Source: an uncultured Clostridia bacterium (lineage in GTDB: Bacteria; Bacillota; Clostridia; Oscillospirales; Oscillospiraceae). Taken from it: a stretch of DNA of 64,000 nt. Location: contig CAMWFH010000006.1 of the NCBI GenBank assembly GCA_947173485.1, positions 30,187 to 94,186 of the forward strand, given 5' to 3'. Made by a program: the position numbers and the translations under genes. Position 1 is the stretch's first letter; every line of letters starts with the position of its first letter. Below, piece after piece: positions 27,476 through 35,679 of the stretch. Under the pieces are notes generated by a model. The model had not been told where the DNA came from. It saw only the letters and a list, made by a program, of their open reading frames with translations, and did no database searches.

Positions 27476-27856
27476 TCAGGAACGCTTCGCCAGGTAGGAC
27501 TCCAGCCGTTCGGACAGAGCCTCCCGCATCATGGCGGAGTTGCACCTGCCGATCAGGGCCCTGTAGGTCTCGACCCCTTGGGGAGTCTCCAGCGCCTCGT
27601 TTTCTATGCAGCTCTCTATACAGTGCAGCAGCGACCACTCGATGCCCGCCATGTGGTCCGTGGGGCAGCACTTGATCAGGATCTCTGCCTCTTCCCAGGT
27701 GATCGGCGTGGTGATGGACACCACGGCGTCCTCATAGGCCTCCCACAGATCGAGGGTCTCATCAGAGGGGAAGTCCTCGTCTCCGGGGGCGGCGTCCCCC
27801 GTAAAGCCCTCCGGCGGCGCGCCGAGTTCCTTGATCTTTAAGACAGCGTCCTGCAT
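27476..27856 (-). CDS. Acidic soluble protein of unknown function
   Basis: The 126-residue protein has no signal peptide or membrane segment and is rich in Asp/Glu. Four Cys (CC near 64, two in LHCIESC near 78) lie in a helical core. A good ribosome binding site (AGGAGGG) precedes ATG 27856 and a near-consensus promoter lies upstream, which together with its normal codon use supports a real gene. The general look (small, acidic, helical, stand-alone) resembles immunity-type proteins, but I do not recognise the family. Confidence 0.6.
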   Translation of the reverse strand: MQDAVLKIKELGAPPEGFTGDAAPGDEDFPSDETLDLWEAYEDAVVSITTPITWEEAEILIKCCPTDHMAGIEWSLLHCIESCIENEALETPQGVETYRALIGRCNSAMMREALSERLESYLAKRS

Positions 27857-27900
27857 GGCCGTACCCTCCTGTTCTTGACCTGTCAGGTCGATATAGGTAA

Positions 27901-27929
27901 AGTATACTACGATCCCGGGCCGATCGCAA
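27901..27929 (-). promoter_or_regulatory. Promoter of the acidic unknown gene
   Basis: Minus strand TTGCGA (27929-27924), 17 bases, TATACT (27906-27901), 45 bases before ATG 27856. Confidence 0.65.
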
Positions 27930-28044
27930 GCCGCTGTGATAGGATCTGGATAGGATATCTTCTATAGAAAGATCTTTGTGCTGATAGGGCTCTCTGATCT
28001 GTTATATATACGAGGCCTCAAAAAGAACGGAAGGGGGTGTGCTG

Positions 28045-28503
28045 GTGGAGCAGGAGAGCGTGCTGGCGCTGTTTGACCGCTACGCGGATCTGGTATACCG
28101 TGTCGCGCTCAGCTATCTCCGCTCGCCCCAGGAGGCGGAGGACACGGTGCAGACGGTGTTCCTCAAGCTCCTGGAGGGCGGTGTCACGATCTATCCCGGC
28201 AGGGAGCGGGCGTTTTTGACGAAGGTCACGATCAACCACTGCAAAAATATCCTCGCCGCGGCGAAAAAGCATGAGACGGTCCCGCTGGAGGAGACGGTCC
28301 TGCTGTCACAGCCGGAGGACCGGGACCTGCTCCGGGCGGTCATGGAGCTGCCGGAGAAGTACCGGATCGTGGTGGGCCTGCACTACTTTGCGGGCTACTC
28401 CTTTCGGGAGATCGGCGCGTTTCTGCACATCGGGGCCTCGGCGGTCTCCATGAGACTGCACCGGGCCAAGGGCATCCTGAAAAAACAACTGGGGAGGGAC
28501 TAG
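28045..28503 (+). CDS. ECF-type RNA polymerase sigma factor
   Basis: The 152-residue protein has a sigma-70 region 2 (about 5-70, with DLVYRVALSYLRSPQEAEDTVQ) and region 4 (about 95-150, LPEKYRIVVGLHYFAGYSFREIG). It carries no other domain, so it is a minimal ECF sigma. GTG 28045 is preferred because AAGGGGG lies seven bases upstream; an in-frame GTG at 28039 overlaps that site. The next gene, a membrane protein, starts two bases beyond the stop and is its likely anti-sigma factor. Confidence 0.9.
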   Translation: MEQESVLALFDRYADLVYRVALSYLRSPQEAEDTVQTVFLKLLEGGVTIYPGRERAFLTKVTINHCKNILAAAKKHETVPLEETVLLSQPEDRDLLRAVMELPEKYRIVVGLHYFAGYSFREIGAFLHIGASAVSMRLHRAKGILKKQLGRD

Positions 28504-28505
28504 TG

Positions 28506-29453
28506 ATGGAACGGACCTTCAAGCGCATCGCTGAGGAGCTGAGACTGCCGCAGGAGAGCCGGGAGCGCATTCGTTCCCAGCTCGCCTCCTGCCCAAAACG
28601 ATCGGAGGATATCACTATGAAAAGACCAGCCATACGATCTCGCGCGCTGCTGCTCGCCGCCGCTGTGGCGGTGATGGCGGCATTGACACTGACCGCCGCC
28701 GCGGCGGTGGTGCAGCTGTTCAGGAACGATACCATCGTGTCCAGCATGGAGGACATCCCTATGCCTTCCGGTGAAGATGGCGCTCCTGGTGCTGTCGCCG
28801 TCACCAGCCCTAACGGGAACCTGCCCTTCACATTGGAAGAGACGGCAGAGTCCAGCCGCTTCAAGTCGGAGGACTGGGACAAAGGCGAGCGCATCAACGG
28901 CGGTGTGGAGCTGGATTACTTCCAGTGGGATTCCGCGGAGGTGCTGAGCAGCGATCCCGCGCTCCGCAGCCGCCGGGTCAGCCGGGGAGACGGCGCGGAA
29001 AAAATGGAGTATACCGCCGAGGACCCCAAAGCCCTTTTGGACACCCTGACGGGGCGCGTCACCTTCGACCTGACGTGGATGGAGGAGCAGTACGACCACG
29101 TCCCGGACGCCGACCTCTCCTATGTCGTATCGGACGCCAAGGGACGGTATGTCAGCGAGTACTTCGAGGCGCTCTATGCCAAGGAGGACGGCAGCGGATA
29201 TGTCACGATAGCCATGGAGAACAGGGCGAAGGAGGTCGACCGCGCCCAGGGCTATATCGTGGACGGGGACTATGAGACCGCCTACTACTACACCTCCGCC
29301 GATGGCTATGAGTTCCTGATCAAGATGGACCGCGGGTGGGTCTGGGTCCAGTGCTACACGCCCCGCGCCGGCATCAGCCTGGTCGGCGCCTATCTGACCG
29401 CGGAGGAGGTGGAGGATATCCTGGACCATCTCTCCCTGGCGATAGACGGGTAA
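28506..29453 (+). CDS. Single-pass membrane protein, probable anti-sigma factor
   Basis: The 315-residue protein has a short cytosolic N-terminus of about 43 residues with basic helix content, one membrane helix (about 48-68, an Ala/Val/Leu run), and a 245-residue extracellular domain rich in Asp/Tyr with no recognised fold. The layout and two-base spacing from the ECF sigma gene fit a membrane anti-sigma that releases the sigma factor on an envelope signal. No zinc-binding HxxxCxxC motif is seen, so it would be a non-ZAS type. Function is inferred from position. Confidence 0.7.
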   Translation: MERTFKRIAEELRLPQESRERIRSQLASCPKRSEDITMKRPAIRSRALLLAAAVAVMAALTLTAAAAVVQLFRNDTIVSSMEDIPMPSGEDGAPGAVAVTSPNGNLPFTLEETAESSRFKSEDWDKGERINGGVELDYFQWDSAEVLSSDPALRSRRVSRGDGAEKMEYTAEDPKALLDTLTGRVTFDLTWMEEQYDHVPDADLSYVVSDAKGRYVSEYFEALYAKEDGSGYVTIAMENRAKEVDRAQGYIVDGDYETAYYYTSADGYEFLIKMDRGWVWVQCYTPRAGISLVGAYLTAEEVEDILDHLSLAIDG

Positions 29454-29497
29454 GGGCGCATCACAAGAGCATATCATACAAGCATATCACAGCGCAG

Positions 29498-29528
29498 GCA
29501 GGGGCTGTCCCGATCGGACGGCCCCTGC
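29498..29528 (+). terminator. Hairpin after the ECF sigma operon
   Basis: 13-bp stem with one mismatch (GCAGGGGCTGTCC against GGACGGCCCCTGC), loop CGATC. The T-run is missing, so termination may be weak. Confidence 0.5.
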
Positions 29529-29643
29529 TGGACTGTCTGCACAAAAGGGAGCGCAGATCGCAAAAAGGACTGGAAATATCCCGCAAGATAGCGTATAATA
29601 CGAGAGCTTGCAATGCGATATGACCCACAAAAGAGGTGTTCAC

Positions 29644-30249
29644 ATGGAAACGAAACGGACCATAGGCTATATCTGTCCCGCCTGCGGCCGGCCGGTGCTG
29701 GGGGAGCGGACGGCCTTTGCCCTCACCGCCAGCGTGGCGGCGGTGATCTGTGACTGCGGCAAGGGCCGCTTCCTCTCCGAGCCCACGGAGACCGGGGCCC
29801 GCCTGACGGTGCCCTGCGGCCTCTGCGGCAAGGAGCATCGGGCGGAGGTGGACCAGAAGGCCCTGCTCCAGGGGCCGGGCATCGCCCTCAGCTGCCCGGA
29901 GACGGGGCGGCTGTGCTGCTATATCGGCCCGGAGGAGGCGGTGACGGCCCGGATGGAGGAGCTGGCCATCGCCCAGGAAAAGGAGAAACGGGCGGAGCAG
30001 GAGGAGACGGCGTTCTTGGATTCGATCATCATGTACGAGGTCCTGTCAGAGGTCAAGGAGATCGCCCAGCGGGGCGGGATCTCCTGCGGCTGCGGGAGCC
30101 ATGACTACCAGATCGCCATCCGCCGCACGGCGGTGGACCTGACCTGCGCCGCCTGCGGCACGGTCCTGCGGCTGCCCGCCGCCACCGATGAGGACCTGGA
30201 CAGCCTCTGCTGCCGCTATACGTTACAAATTCCGGGGAAAAAGCCATGA
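29644..30249 (+). CDS. Multi-zinc-ribbon cytosolic protein
   Basis: The 201-residue protein carries several CxxC-type pairs: CPACG near 12, CDCG near 37, CGLCG near 59, a cysteine cluster in RLCCY near 90, CGCG near 148 and CAACG near 170. It also has a charged coiled-coil-like stretch (about 105-140, rich in Glu/Lys). Structural zinc sites for RNA or protein contact are likely. ATG 29644 follows AAAGAGGTG. Its stop overlaps the start of the antiporter by four bases, making it the first gene of the plus-strand membrane cluster. I do not recognise a named family. Confidence 0.75.
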   Translation: METKRTIGYICPACGRPVLGERTAFALTASVAAVICDCGKGRFLSEPTETGARLTVPCGLCGKEHRAEVDQKALLQGPGIALSCPETGRLCCYIGPEEAVTARMEELAIAQEKEKRAEQEETAFLDSIIMYEVLSEVKEIAQRGGISCGCGSHDYQIAIRRTAVDLTCAACGTVLRLPAATDEDLDSLCCRYTLQIPGKKP

Positions 30250-31544
30250 TCGTCTGTTTTGTCCTATTTTTGCTGCTGGTGGCCGGGTGCTTGGTCCTGG
30301 GGCGGTCCATCTTTTGGGCCATCCTGGGCGGGCTGGTCCTGTTCGCCCTTCTGGCCCTCCGGCAGGGCTTCGCCCCCAGGGCCATCTGGCGCATGGCCTG
30401 GGGCCAGGCCCGCAAAACGCTGCCGGTGCTGCGGATCCTGGCCCTGATCGGGGTCATCACCGGCCTGTGGCGGGCCAGCGGGACCATCGCCCTGTGTGTG
30501 GTCTGGGGCGGGGCCCTGATCACCCCCAGGTGGTTCCTGCTGACGGTGTTCTTCTCCACCTGCCTGCTCTCCTATGTGCTGGGGACCTCCTTCGGGGTGG
30601 TGGGCACCGCCGGGGTGGCCTTTATGGCCCTGGCCCGGTTCGGCGGGGTCGATGAGGTGCTGGCGGCGGGGGTCATCCTCTCGGGCATCTACTTCGGGGA
30701 CCGGTGCAGCCCCGCCTCCTCCTCCGCCTCCCTGGTGGCGGCGGTGACGGAGACGGACCTCTATAGCAACGTACATCTCATGCTCCGCACCGGCGCTCTG
30801 CCTCTGGCCCTGACCGCGGTCCTCTACGCCCTCCTCTCCAGCCGCGCCCCGCTCACGGCGGTGGACCAGTCCCTGCTGGGGGCCTTCTCCGCCGCCTTCT
30901 CCCTGACCCCCTGGGCGGCGGTCCCGGCGGCGCTGATGCTGGTGCTGCCCCTCTTCCAGGTGCCGATCCTGGTGACCATGGCCGCCAGCTCCCTGACGGC
31001 GGCGGCGCTGGCGGTGGGGGTCCAGGGCTTCTCTCTGTGGGAGACGGCCAAGATCGCCCTGCTGGGCTACCACCCCGGCGGCGCTCTGGGGCCGGTCCTC
31101 TCCGGCGGCGGGCTGGTGAGCATGGTAACGGTGCTGCTGCTCCTGCCGGTGACGGGGATGTACACCGGCATCCTGGAGGGCATCGGCGCTTTCCATCCCC
31201 TGGAGCGGCAGGCCGCCTCGGCGGCGGGCCGGGTGGGCCGCCTGCCGGTGACCGCGGCGGCGACTCTGCTCTGCGCGGCGGTGTTCTGCAACCAGTCGGT
31301 GGCGGTGATGCTGGGGAGCCAGTTCATGTCCGGCTGCTATGCCGACCAGCGGGAGCTGGCCCAGGACCTGGAGAACACCGGCATCCTCTTCGCCGGCATG
31401 GTGCCCTGGGCCATCGCCTGCTCCGTGCCCCTGGCGGTGCTGGAGGTGGGCTACGGCGCGGTGGGCTACGCCTTCCTGCTGTGGCTGATCCCCCTGTGTT
31501 ACTTCTTCACCAAGAGATGGTTTTTTAAGGAGGCTGCTTCATGA
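30246..31544 (+). CDS. NhaC-family Na+/H+ antiporter-like protein
   Basis: The 432-residue integral membrane protein has about eleven hydrophobic segments. GTSFGVVGTAG near residue 118 and GIYFGDRCSPASSSA near 152 match the conserved core of the NhaC family, where the Asp and Ser residues line the ion path. Family members exchange cytoplasmic Na+ (or an amino acid or malate) for protons. The overlap with both neighbours (ATGA at each end) shows tight coupling with the zinc-ribbon gene and the CDF exporter. Substrate is uncertain. Confidence 0.85.
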   Translation: MIVCFVLFLLLVAGCLVLGRSIFWAILGGLVLFALLALRQGFAPRAIWRMAWGQARKTLPVLRILALIGVITGLWRASGTIALCVVWGGALITPRWFLLTVFFSTCLLSYVLGTSFGVVGTAGVAFMALARFGGVDEVLAAGVILSGIYFGDRCSPASSSASLVAAVTETDLYSNVHLMLRTGALPLALTAVLYALLSSRAPLTAVDQSLLGAFSAAFSLTPWAAVPAALMLVLPLFQVPILVTMAASSLTAAALAVGVQGFSLWETAKIALLGYHPGGALGPVLSGGGLVSMVTVLLLLPVTGMYTGILEGIGAFHPLERQAASAAGRVGRLPVTAAATLLCAAVFCNQSVAVMLGSQFMSGCYADQRELAQDLENTGILFAGMVPWAIACSVPLAVLEVGYGAVGYAFLLWLIPLCYFFTKRWFFKEAAS

Positions 31545-32707
31545 TCTCTCTGCTGGCCAGACGGTGGATCCCCCGGTGGGAGGAGGTCCAGGACCCCGCT
31601 GTCCGCCGGGGCTATGGCGTGCTGTGCGGCGCGGTGGGCATCGGGCTGAACCTGCTGCTCTTCGCCGGGAAGCTGTTCGCCGGCCTTGCCAGCGGCTCGG
31701 TGTCCATCACGGCGGACGCCTTCAACAACCTGTCCGATGCCGGGTCCTCGGTGGTGACCCTCCTGGGGTTCAAGCTGGCGGCCCAGAAGCCGGACCGGGA
31801 CCACCCCTTTGGCCATGGGCGGATGGAGTATATCTCCGGCCTGATCGTGGCCATGCTCATCGTGCTGATGGGGGTGGAGCTGCTGAAGAGCGCGGCGGAT
31901 AAGATCCTCCATCCGGCGGCGGTCCTCTGTACGCCAGTGGTCCTGGCGATCCTGGCGGTGTCGGTGCTGGTGAAGCTGTATATGTGGCGCTACAACCGGC
32001 AGGTCGGGCGGAAGATCCAGTCCGCCGCCATGGCCGCCACCGCTGCCGACAGCCTCAGCGATGCTGCCGCCACCTCCGTGGTGCTCCTGGCCGCCCTTTT
32101 AGGGCAGGTCACCGACCTGCCGGTGGACGGCTGGTGCGGCCTGGCGGTGGCGATGTTCATCCTGCGCACCGGCTACCAGGCCGCCCGGGAGACGATCAGC
32201 CCCCTACTGGGCCAGCCGCCGTCCAAGGAGCTGGTGCGGGAGATCTCCGACATGGTCCTGTCCCACCCCGAGGTGAAGGGGATCCACGACCTGATCATCC
32301 ACGACTACGGCCCCGGCCGGCTGATGATCTCCCTCCACGCGGAGGTGTCGGAGAGCGGGCAGCTGGCAGTGCTCCATGACGCCATCGACAACATCGAGCG
32401 GGAGCTGGGGGAGCGGCTCCACTGCGCGGCGGTCATCCATATGGACCCTATCGCCACGGACGACGCCCTGGTAGGCGCCCTCCGGGCCCAGGTGGCGGCC
32501 CTGGTGCGCCGGGTGGACGAGCGAATCACCATCCACGACTTCCGCCTGGTGGCGGGGCCCACCCACACCAACCTGATCTTCGATGCCGTGGTCCCCTTCG
32601 GCATGGAGATGAGCGACCAGGAGACCGCCAACGCCATCCGGCGGCTGGTGGAGGGGATGGAGGGGAACTACTTCGCCGTCGTCCGGGTGGAGAAGGGGTA
32701 TCTGTAG
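31541..32707 (+). CDS. Cation diffusion facilitator (CDF) metal exporter
   Basis: The 388-residue protein has six membrane segments (about 20-210) and a C-terminal cytoplasmic domain of ferredoxin-like fold that appears nearly duplicated (about 210-290 and 300-385). The metal site is readable as NNLSDAGSS in helix 2 (about 62-70) and DSLSDAAAT in helix 5 (about 170-178), giving the Asn/Asp-xxx-Asp pattern common in Mn2+ or Fe2+ exporters. HPFGHGRMEY in the first loop is typical. It exports divalent metal in exchange for protons. It is coupled to the upstream antiporter. Confidence 0.92.
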   Translation: MISLLARRWIPRWEEVQDPAVRRGYGVLCGAVGIGLNLLLFAGKLFAGLASGSVSITADAFNNLSDAGSSVVTLLGFKLAAQKPDRDHPFGHGRMEYISGLIVAMLIVLMGVELLKSAADKILHPAAVLCTPVVLAILAVSVLVKLYMWRYNRQVGRKIQSAAMAATAADSLSDAAATSVVLLAALLGQVTDLPVDGWCGLAVAMFILRTGYQAARETISPLLGQPPSKELVREISDMVLSHPEVKGIHDLIIHDYGPGRLMISLHAEVSESGQLAVLHDAIDNIERELGERLHCAAVIHMDPIATDDALVGALRAQVAALVRRVDERITIHDFRLVAGPTHTNLIFDAVVPFGMEMSDQETANAIRRLVEGMEGNYFAVVRVEKGYL

Positions 32708-32724
32708 CGGTGAGAGGAGCTTCT

Positions 32725-33099
32725 ATGGGACGCAATGACCTGCTCCTGATCGGGGCGCTCCTGCTCCTGGCTGGGGCGGCGGCGCTGGCGATGGCCCGGA
32801 CCGGCGGGGCGGGGGCCTATGTACAGGTGACGGCGGACGGGGAGACGATCGGCCGCTACCCCCTGGGGGAGGACCGGACCGTCACCATCGGCACGGACCG
32901 CTACAACATCCTGGAGATCCGGGACGGCGCCGCCGCCGTGGTGGAGGCCAACTGCCACGACTTCACCTGCGTTCGGACCGGGCGGATCTCCCAGGCGGGG
33001 GAGCGCATCGTCTGCCTGCCCCACCGGCTGGTGGTGGAGGTCGTGGGGGGCCAGTCCGGCCCTGGTGGCATAGACGCCGCGGCGGGAGACGGCCCATGA
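32725..33099 (+). CDS. NusG domain II-containing membrane-anchored protein
   Basis: The 124-residue protein has an N-terminal membrane helix (about 6-24) followed by an extracellular beta domain of the NusG-II type with the conserved CHDFTCVRTG and RIVCLPHRL motifs. These three cysteines are a family signature. ATG 32725 follows GAGGAG. In Firmicutes this family is regularly next to the Gx-transporter gene, as here (ATGA overlap), and often near electron-transfer or quinone genes. The exact role is unknown. Confidence 0.85.
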   Translation: MGRNDLLLIGALLLLAGAAALAMARTGGAGAYVQVTADGETIGRYPLGEDRTVTIGTDRYNILEIRDGAAAVVEANCHDFTCVRTGRISQAGERIVCLPHRLVVEVVGGQSGPGGIDAAAGDGP

Positions 33100-33581
33100 G
33101 GACCCGCCGGCTGACGGCCCTCGCCCTGCTGACCGCGGCGGCGATGGTCCTCTCCTGGCTGGAGAGCCTGGTGCCCCTGCCGGTGGTCCCCGGGGTGAAG
33201 CTGGGGCTGCCCAACCTGGCGGTGATCTTCGCCCTCTACCGCCTGGGGACCTGGGAGGCCTGGACCGTCTCTCTGGTGCGGGTGGTGCTGGTGTCCTTCT
33301 CCTTTGGGAACGCCTATGCCTTCCTATACAGCCTCTCCGGCGCGGTGCTGAGCATGGCGCTGATGGCGGCGCTGCGGCGGAGCGGCTGGTTCAGCGTCAC
33401 CGGCGTCAGCGTGGCCGGGGGCGCCGGGCACAACCTGGCCCAGCTGGCGGTGGCGGCGGCGGTCCTGCGAAACGGGGCCCTGGCCGGCTATCTGCCGGTG
33501 TTGCTCCTGGCCGGGACGGCGGCGGGCTGCGCTATCGGCGCGGCGGCGGCGGTGCTGGTCCGGCGGATCCCCCGGCTGTAG
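33096..33581 (+). CDS. Gx transporter / heptaprenyl diphosphate synthase component I family membrane protein
   Basis: The 161-residue protein has five or six membrane segments, and the N-terminal pattern LESLVPLPVVPGVKLGLPNL is the signature of the Hpre_diP_synt_I / Gx transporter family, which resembles ECF-transporter S components. The name heptaprenyl diphosphate synthase component I is historical; a small-molecule uptake role is more likely. It ends the plus-strand cluster and overlaps the NusG-II gene by four bases. Confidence 0.85.
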   Translation: MRTRRLTALALLTAAAMVLSWLESLVPLPVVPGVKLGLPNLAVIFALYRLGTWEAWTVSLVRVVLVSFSFGNAYAFLYSLSGAVLSMALMAALRRSGWFSVTGVSVAGGAGHNLAQLAVAAAVLRNGALAGYLPVLLLAGTAAGCAIGAAAAVLVRRIPRL

Positions 33582-33604
33582 GGATACGTTCCCCGAGCCC
33601 TCTG

Positions 33605-33651
33605 GAAAAAAGCGTGCCCGCAGGAGGCTCCTCCTGCGGGCGCGATGCGCT
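33605..33651 (-). terminator. Terminator after mazF
   Basis: Stem of about 14 bp (CGTGCCCGCAGGAG region against CTCCTGCGGGCGCG, loop GCTC) followed on the minus strand by T6. It sits between the convergent stops at 33581 and 33653 and also has TTTT on the plus side, so it may work both ways. Confidence 0.8.
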
Positions 33652-33652
33652 T

Positions 33653-34018
33653 TTAGACCATCCGGTCGCCGGGGAGGCCGAAGCTGACGGCGATGGCGTT
33701 GTCCACCTTCTCCATCAGTTCGGCGTCTAAGCGGCCCATCTTCTCCCGGAGCCGCCGCTTATCCAGGGTGCGGATCTGCTCTAGGAGCACAACAGAATTT
33801 CGCGTCAGTCCATAGTTCTGCCCGGTCAGTTCGATATGGGTCGGCAGGCGTGCCTTTCCCACCTGGGATGTAATGGCCGCCGCGATCACCGTAGGACTAT
33901 AGCGGTTGCCGGTGTCGTTCTGTACGATCAGCACCGGACGGACGCCGCCCTGCTCGCTGCCCACCACGGGGCTGAGGTCGGCATAATAGATGTCTCCGCG
34001 TTTTACGCTTGTATCCAC
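33653..34018 (-). CDS. mazF: MazF/PemK-type endoribonuclease toxin
   Basis: The 121-residue protein is the MazF mRNA interferase: [20 protein letters not shown] at the N-terminus, RPVLIVQND, and ITSQ near residue 57 hold the catalytic Arg and Thr/Ser. I chose GTG 34018, about ten bases after GGCGGAG; GTG 34027 is an alternative adding three residues. An open frame continues to 34174 without support. In most Firmicutes a mazE antitoxin lies directly upstream, but here no such gene is present and the upstream 180 bases are non-coding. Confidence 0.92.
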   Translation of the reverse strand: MDTSVKRGDIYYADLSPVVGSEQGGVRPVLIVQNDTGNRYSPTVIAAAITSQVGKARLPTHIELTGQNYGLTRNSVVLLEQIRTLDKRRLREKMGRLDAELMEKVDNAIAVSFGLPGDRMV

Positions 34019-34200
34019 AATGTTCACACTCCGCCGGAAAAAGTACCCGTCACCCCGAGGGGCAAGGCCACTATCATTTTCCCACGCGGCCACGGAGTTT
34101 ATACCAGCGTCCCAGATCATTCTATGCGAAAGATCCGGCGGGGTGCGCCGGCATAGGGCGCCGCGGCCGGGCATAGGATAGCGGGAAAGGGGGGAGCGGC

Positions 34201-34722
34201 ATGGAGGCGCCGGTTTGGCGGGAGGACGGCGGCCGGGTGGGCACGGTGACCCTGGGGGAGCAGGGGGGCTGGACCACTGTCAGCATGGTCTGCCAGGGGG
34301 ACAGCGGCGGGCTGTTTCGGGGCTTCCTGGTGTGCGACGGCGGGGAGCTGCCCCTGGGCGTGCTGGCCCCGGAGGGGCAGTGCCTCCGGGTCTCCCGGCG
34401 GTTCTCCCCGGCGGAGATGGGGCGGATGGGCCAGGTGCGCTGCGGCCTGCGGCGGCTGAGCTACGCCTTTGGCCGGGAGGACGGGTGGCAGGCGGTGACC
34501 GATGGCTTTTTCCAGGGCCGGGAGTTCCGCGGACGGCTGGACCAGACCCAGGGGGCCCTGTGGCGGGAGGAGGCGGGGGGCCGGGTCCTGGCGCTGCCCT
34601 GGGAGGAGGGGCGGCCCTTCCCGCTGATAGAGCTGCTGTGCTTCGTGCGCCTGCGGCGGCTCCGGGGGCGGCTCTACGGGACGATCGCCTTTGACCGGGA
34701 GGAGTGGCCCCGGCTGGAGTGA
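34201..34722 (+). CDS. Conserved-looking protein of unknown function
   Basis: The 173-residue soluble protein has no signal peptide. It is Arg/Gly-rich with short beta-like stretches, and a C-terminal part (about 140-173) that reads [24 protein letters not shown] precedes the ATG at good spacing and codon use matches its neighbours. It lies between the divergent mazF and the downstream nrdR promoter. I do not recognise a domain. Confidence 0.6.
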   Translation: MEAPVWREDGGRVGTVTLGEQGGWTTVSMVCQGDSGGLFRGFLVCDGGELPLGVLAPEGQCLRVSRRFSPAEMGRMGQVRCGLRRLSYAFGREDGWQAVTDGFFQGREFRGRLDQTQGALWREEAGGRVLALPWEEGRPFPLIELLCFVRLRRLRGRLYGTIAFDREEWPRLE

Positions 34723-34766
34723 GAGCCGAAAAATGCAAAAAAAGTCTATTCAAAACAGGCAGGATG

Positions 34767-34775
34767 TGGTATACT
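34767..34775 (+). promoter_or_regulatory. Extended -10 promoter of nrdR
   Basis: TGG-TATACT (34767-34775) with a poor -35 region, about 38 bases before the ATG at 34813. Confidence 0.5.
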
Positions 34776-34812
34776 CAAACTGCCGAAGAGAAACGAGAGG
34801 ATGGTGAGGGCG

Positions 34813-35265
34813 ATGAAATGTCCCTACTGCGCCTACCGGGAGAGCCGGGTGGTGGACTCCCGCCCCTCCGATGAGGGGAGCATCCGCCGCCGCCGGGAGT
34901 GCCTTGCCTGCGGGAAGCGGTTCACCACCTATGAGACGGTGGAGACCCTGCCCCTGGTGGTGGTCAAAAAGGACGGCAGCCGCCAGGCCTTCGACCGGCG
35001 GAAGGTCCTGGATGGGATGCTCCGGGCCTGCGAGAAGCGGCCTGTGCCCCTGGCGGAGCTGGAGCGGATCACCGCGGAGATCGAGCAGACCCTCCAGAAC
35101 GGCCTGGACCGGGAGGTCAGTACCCAGGCTGTGGGCGAGCAGGTGATGGAGCGGCTGCGGGGGGTGGATGAGGTGGCCTATGTCCGCTTTGCCTCGGTCT
35201 ACCGCCAGTTCAAGGACATCAACACCTTTATGGAGGAGCTGAGCAAGCTGCTGGCGGAGAAATAG
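34813..35265 (+). CDS. nrdR: Transcriptional repressor NrdR
   Basis: The 150-residue regulator of ribonucleotide reductase genes has an N-terminal zinc ribbon (CPYC at 3-6, CLACGKRF near 31) and an ATP-cone domain (about 45-140, with [13 protein letters not shown]). It senses ATP/dATP and represses nrd operons. ATG 34813 gives the canonical MKCPYC start; the ATG at 34801 lacks support. No nrd gene is in the window, so its targets lie elsewhere. Confidence 0.96.
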   Translation: MKCPYCAYRESRVVDSRPSDEGSIRRRRECLACGKRFTTYETVETLPLVVVKKDGSRQAFDRRKVLDGMLRACEKRPVPLAELERITAEIEQTLQNGLDREVSTQAVGEQVMERLRGVDEVAYVRFASVYRQFKDINTFMEELSKLLAEK

Positions 35266-35267
35266 GG

Positions 35268-35297
35268 GAAGGTCCCGCCGGACCGGGTGGGACCTTC
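35268..35297. terminator. Hairpin between nrdR and DUF4363 gene
   Basis: Inverted repeat GAAGGTCCC ... GGGACCTTC (35268-35276 / 35289-35297) between two convergent stops. Only a short T stretch follows on the plus strand. Confidence 0.45.
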
Positions 35298-35298
35298 G

Positions 35299-35679
35299 TT
35301 ACAGGACGTTGGGGATCGACAGCTCCTCCAGCTCCGCCAGCAGCCGCAGCTGGGAGCGCAGCTCCGCCAGGTGCAGGGCGGTCTCCAGGGGGTCCTGGAG
35401 GCGGCAGGCGGTGAGGAGCTGGAGGTAGTAGGCCTCCGCCTCGTCCAGCTCGTCGTGGTGGATGACGGAGTGGAAGTAGAACTGCCTCGCCTGCCAGCTC
35501 TGGTAGGCGGCCTGGGCGGCCTCCAGGGCCGCCGGCCAGTCCTCCCCGGCGGCGGCGGTCTCCACGGCGGACAGCTGGCTGGTCCACGCCTCGGTCTGGG
35601 CCGTGACATAGCTGCTGTTGGCCATGGCCAGGATAAAAAGGCCGGCGAGCAGGGCTAGGGGGACATACAGTGCGCGCAT
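35299..35679 (-). CDS. DUF4363 family membrane-anchored protein
   Basis: The 126-residue protein has one N-terminal membrane helix (about 4-20) and a largely helical extracellular part containing FYFHSVIHHDELDEAEAYY, typical of DUF4363. ATG 35679 shares a base with the stop of the DUF421 gene (TGATG) and GGAGGTG lies upstream. DUF421-DUF4363 pairs are common in clostridia, so the two products probably act together. No biochemical role is established. Confidence 0.8.
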   Translation of the reverse strand: MRALYVPLALLAGLFILAMANSSYVTAQTEAWTSQLSAVETAAAGEDWPAALEAAQAAYQSWQARQFYFHSVIHHDELDEAEAYYLQLLTACRLQDPLETALHLAELRSQLRLLAELEELSIPNVL

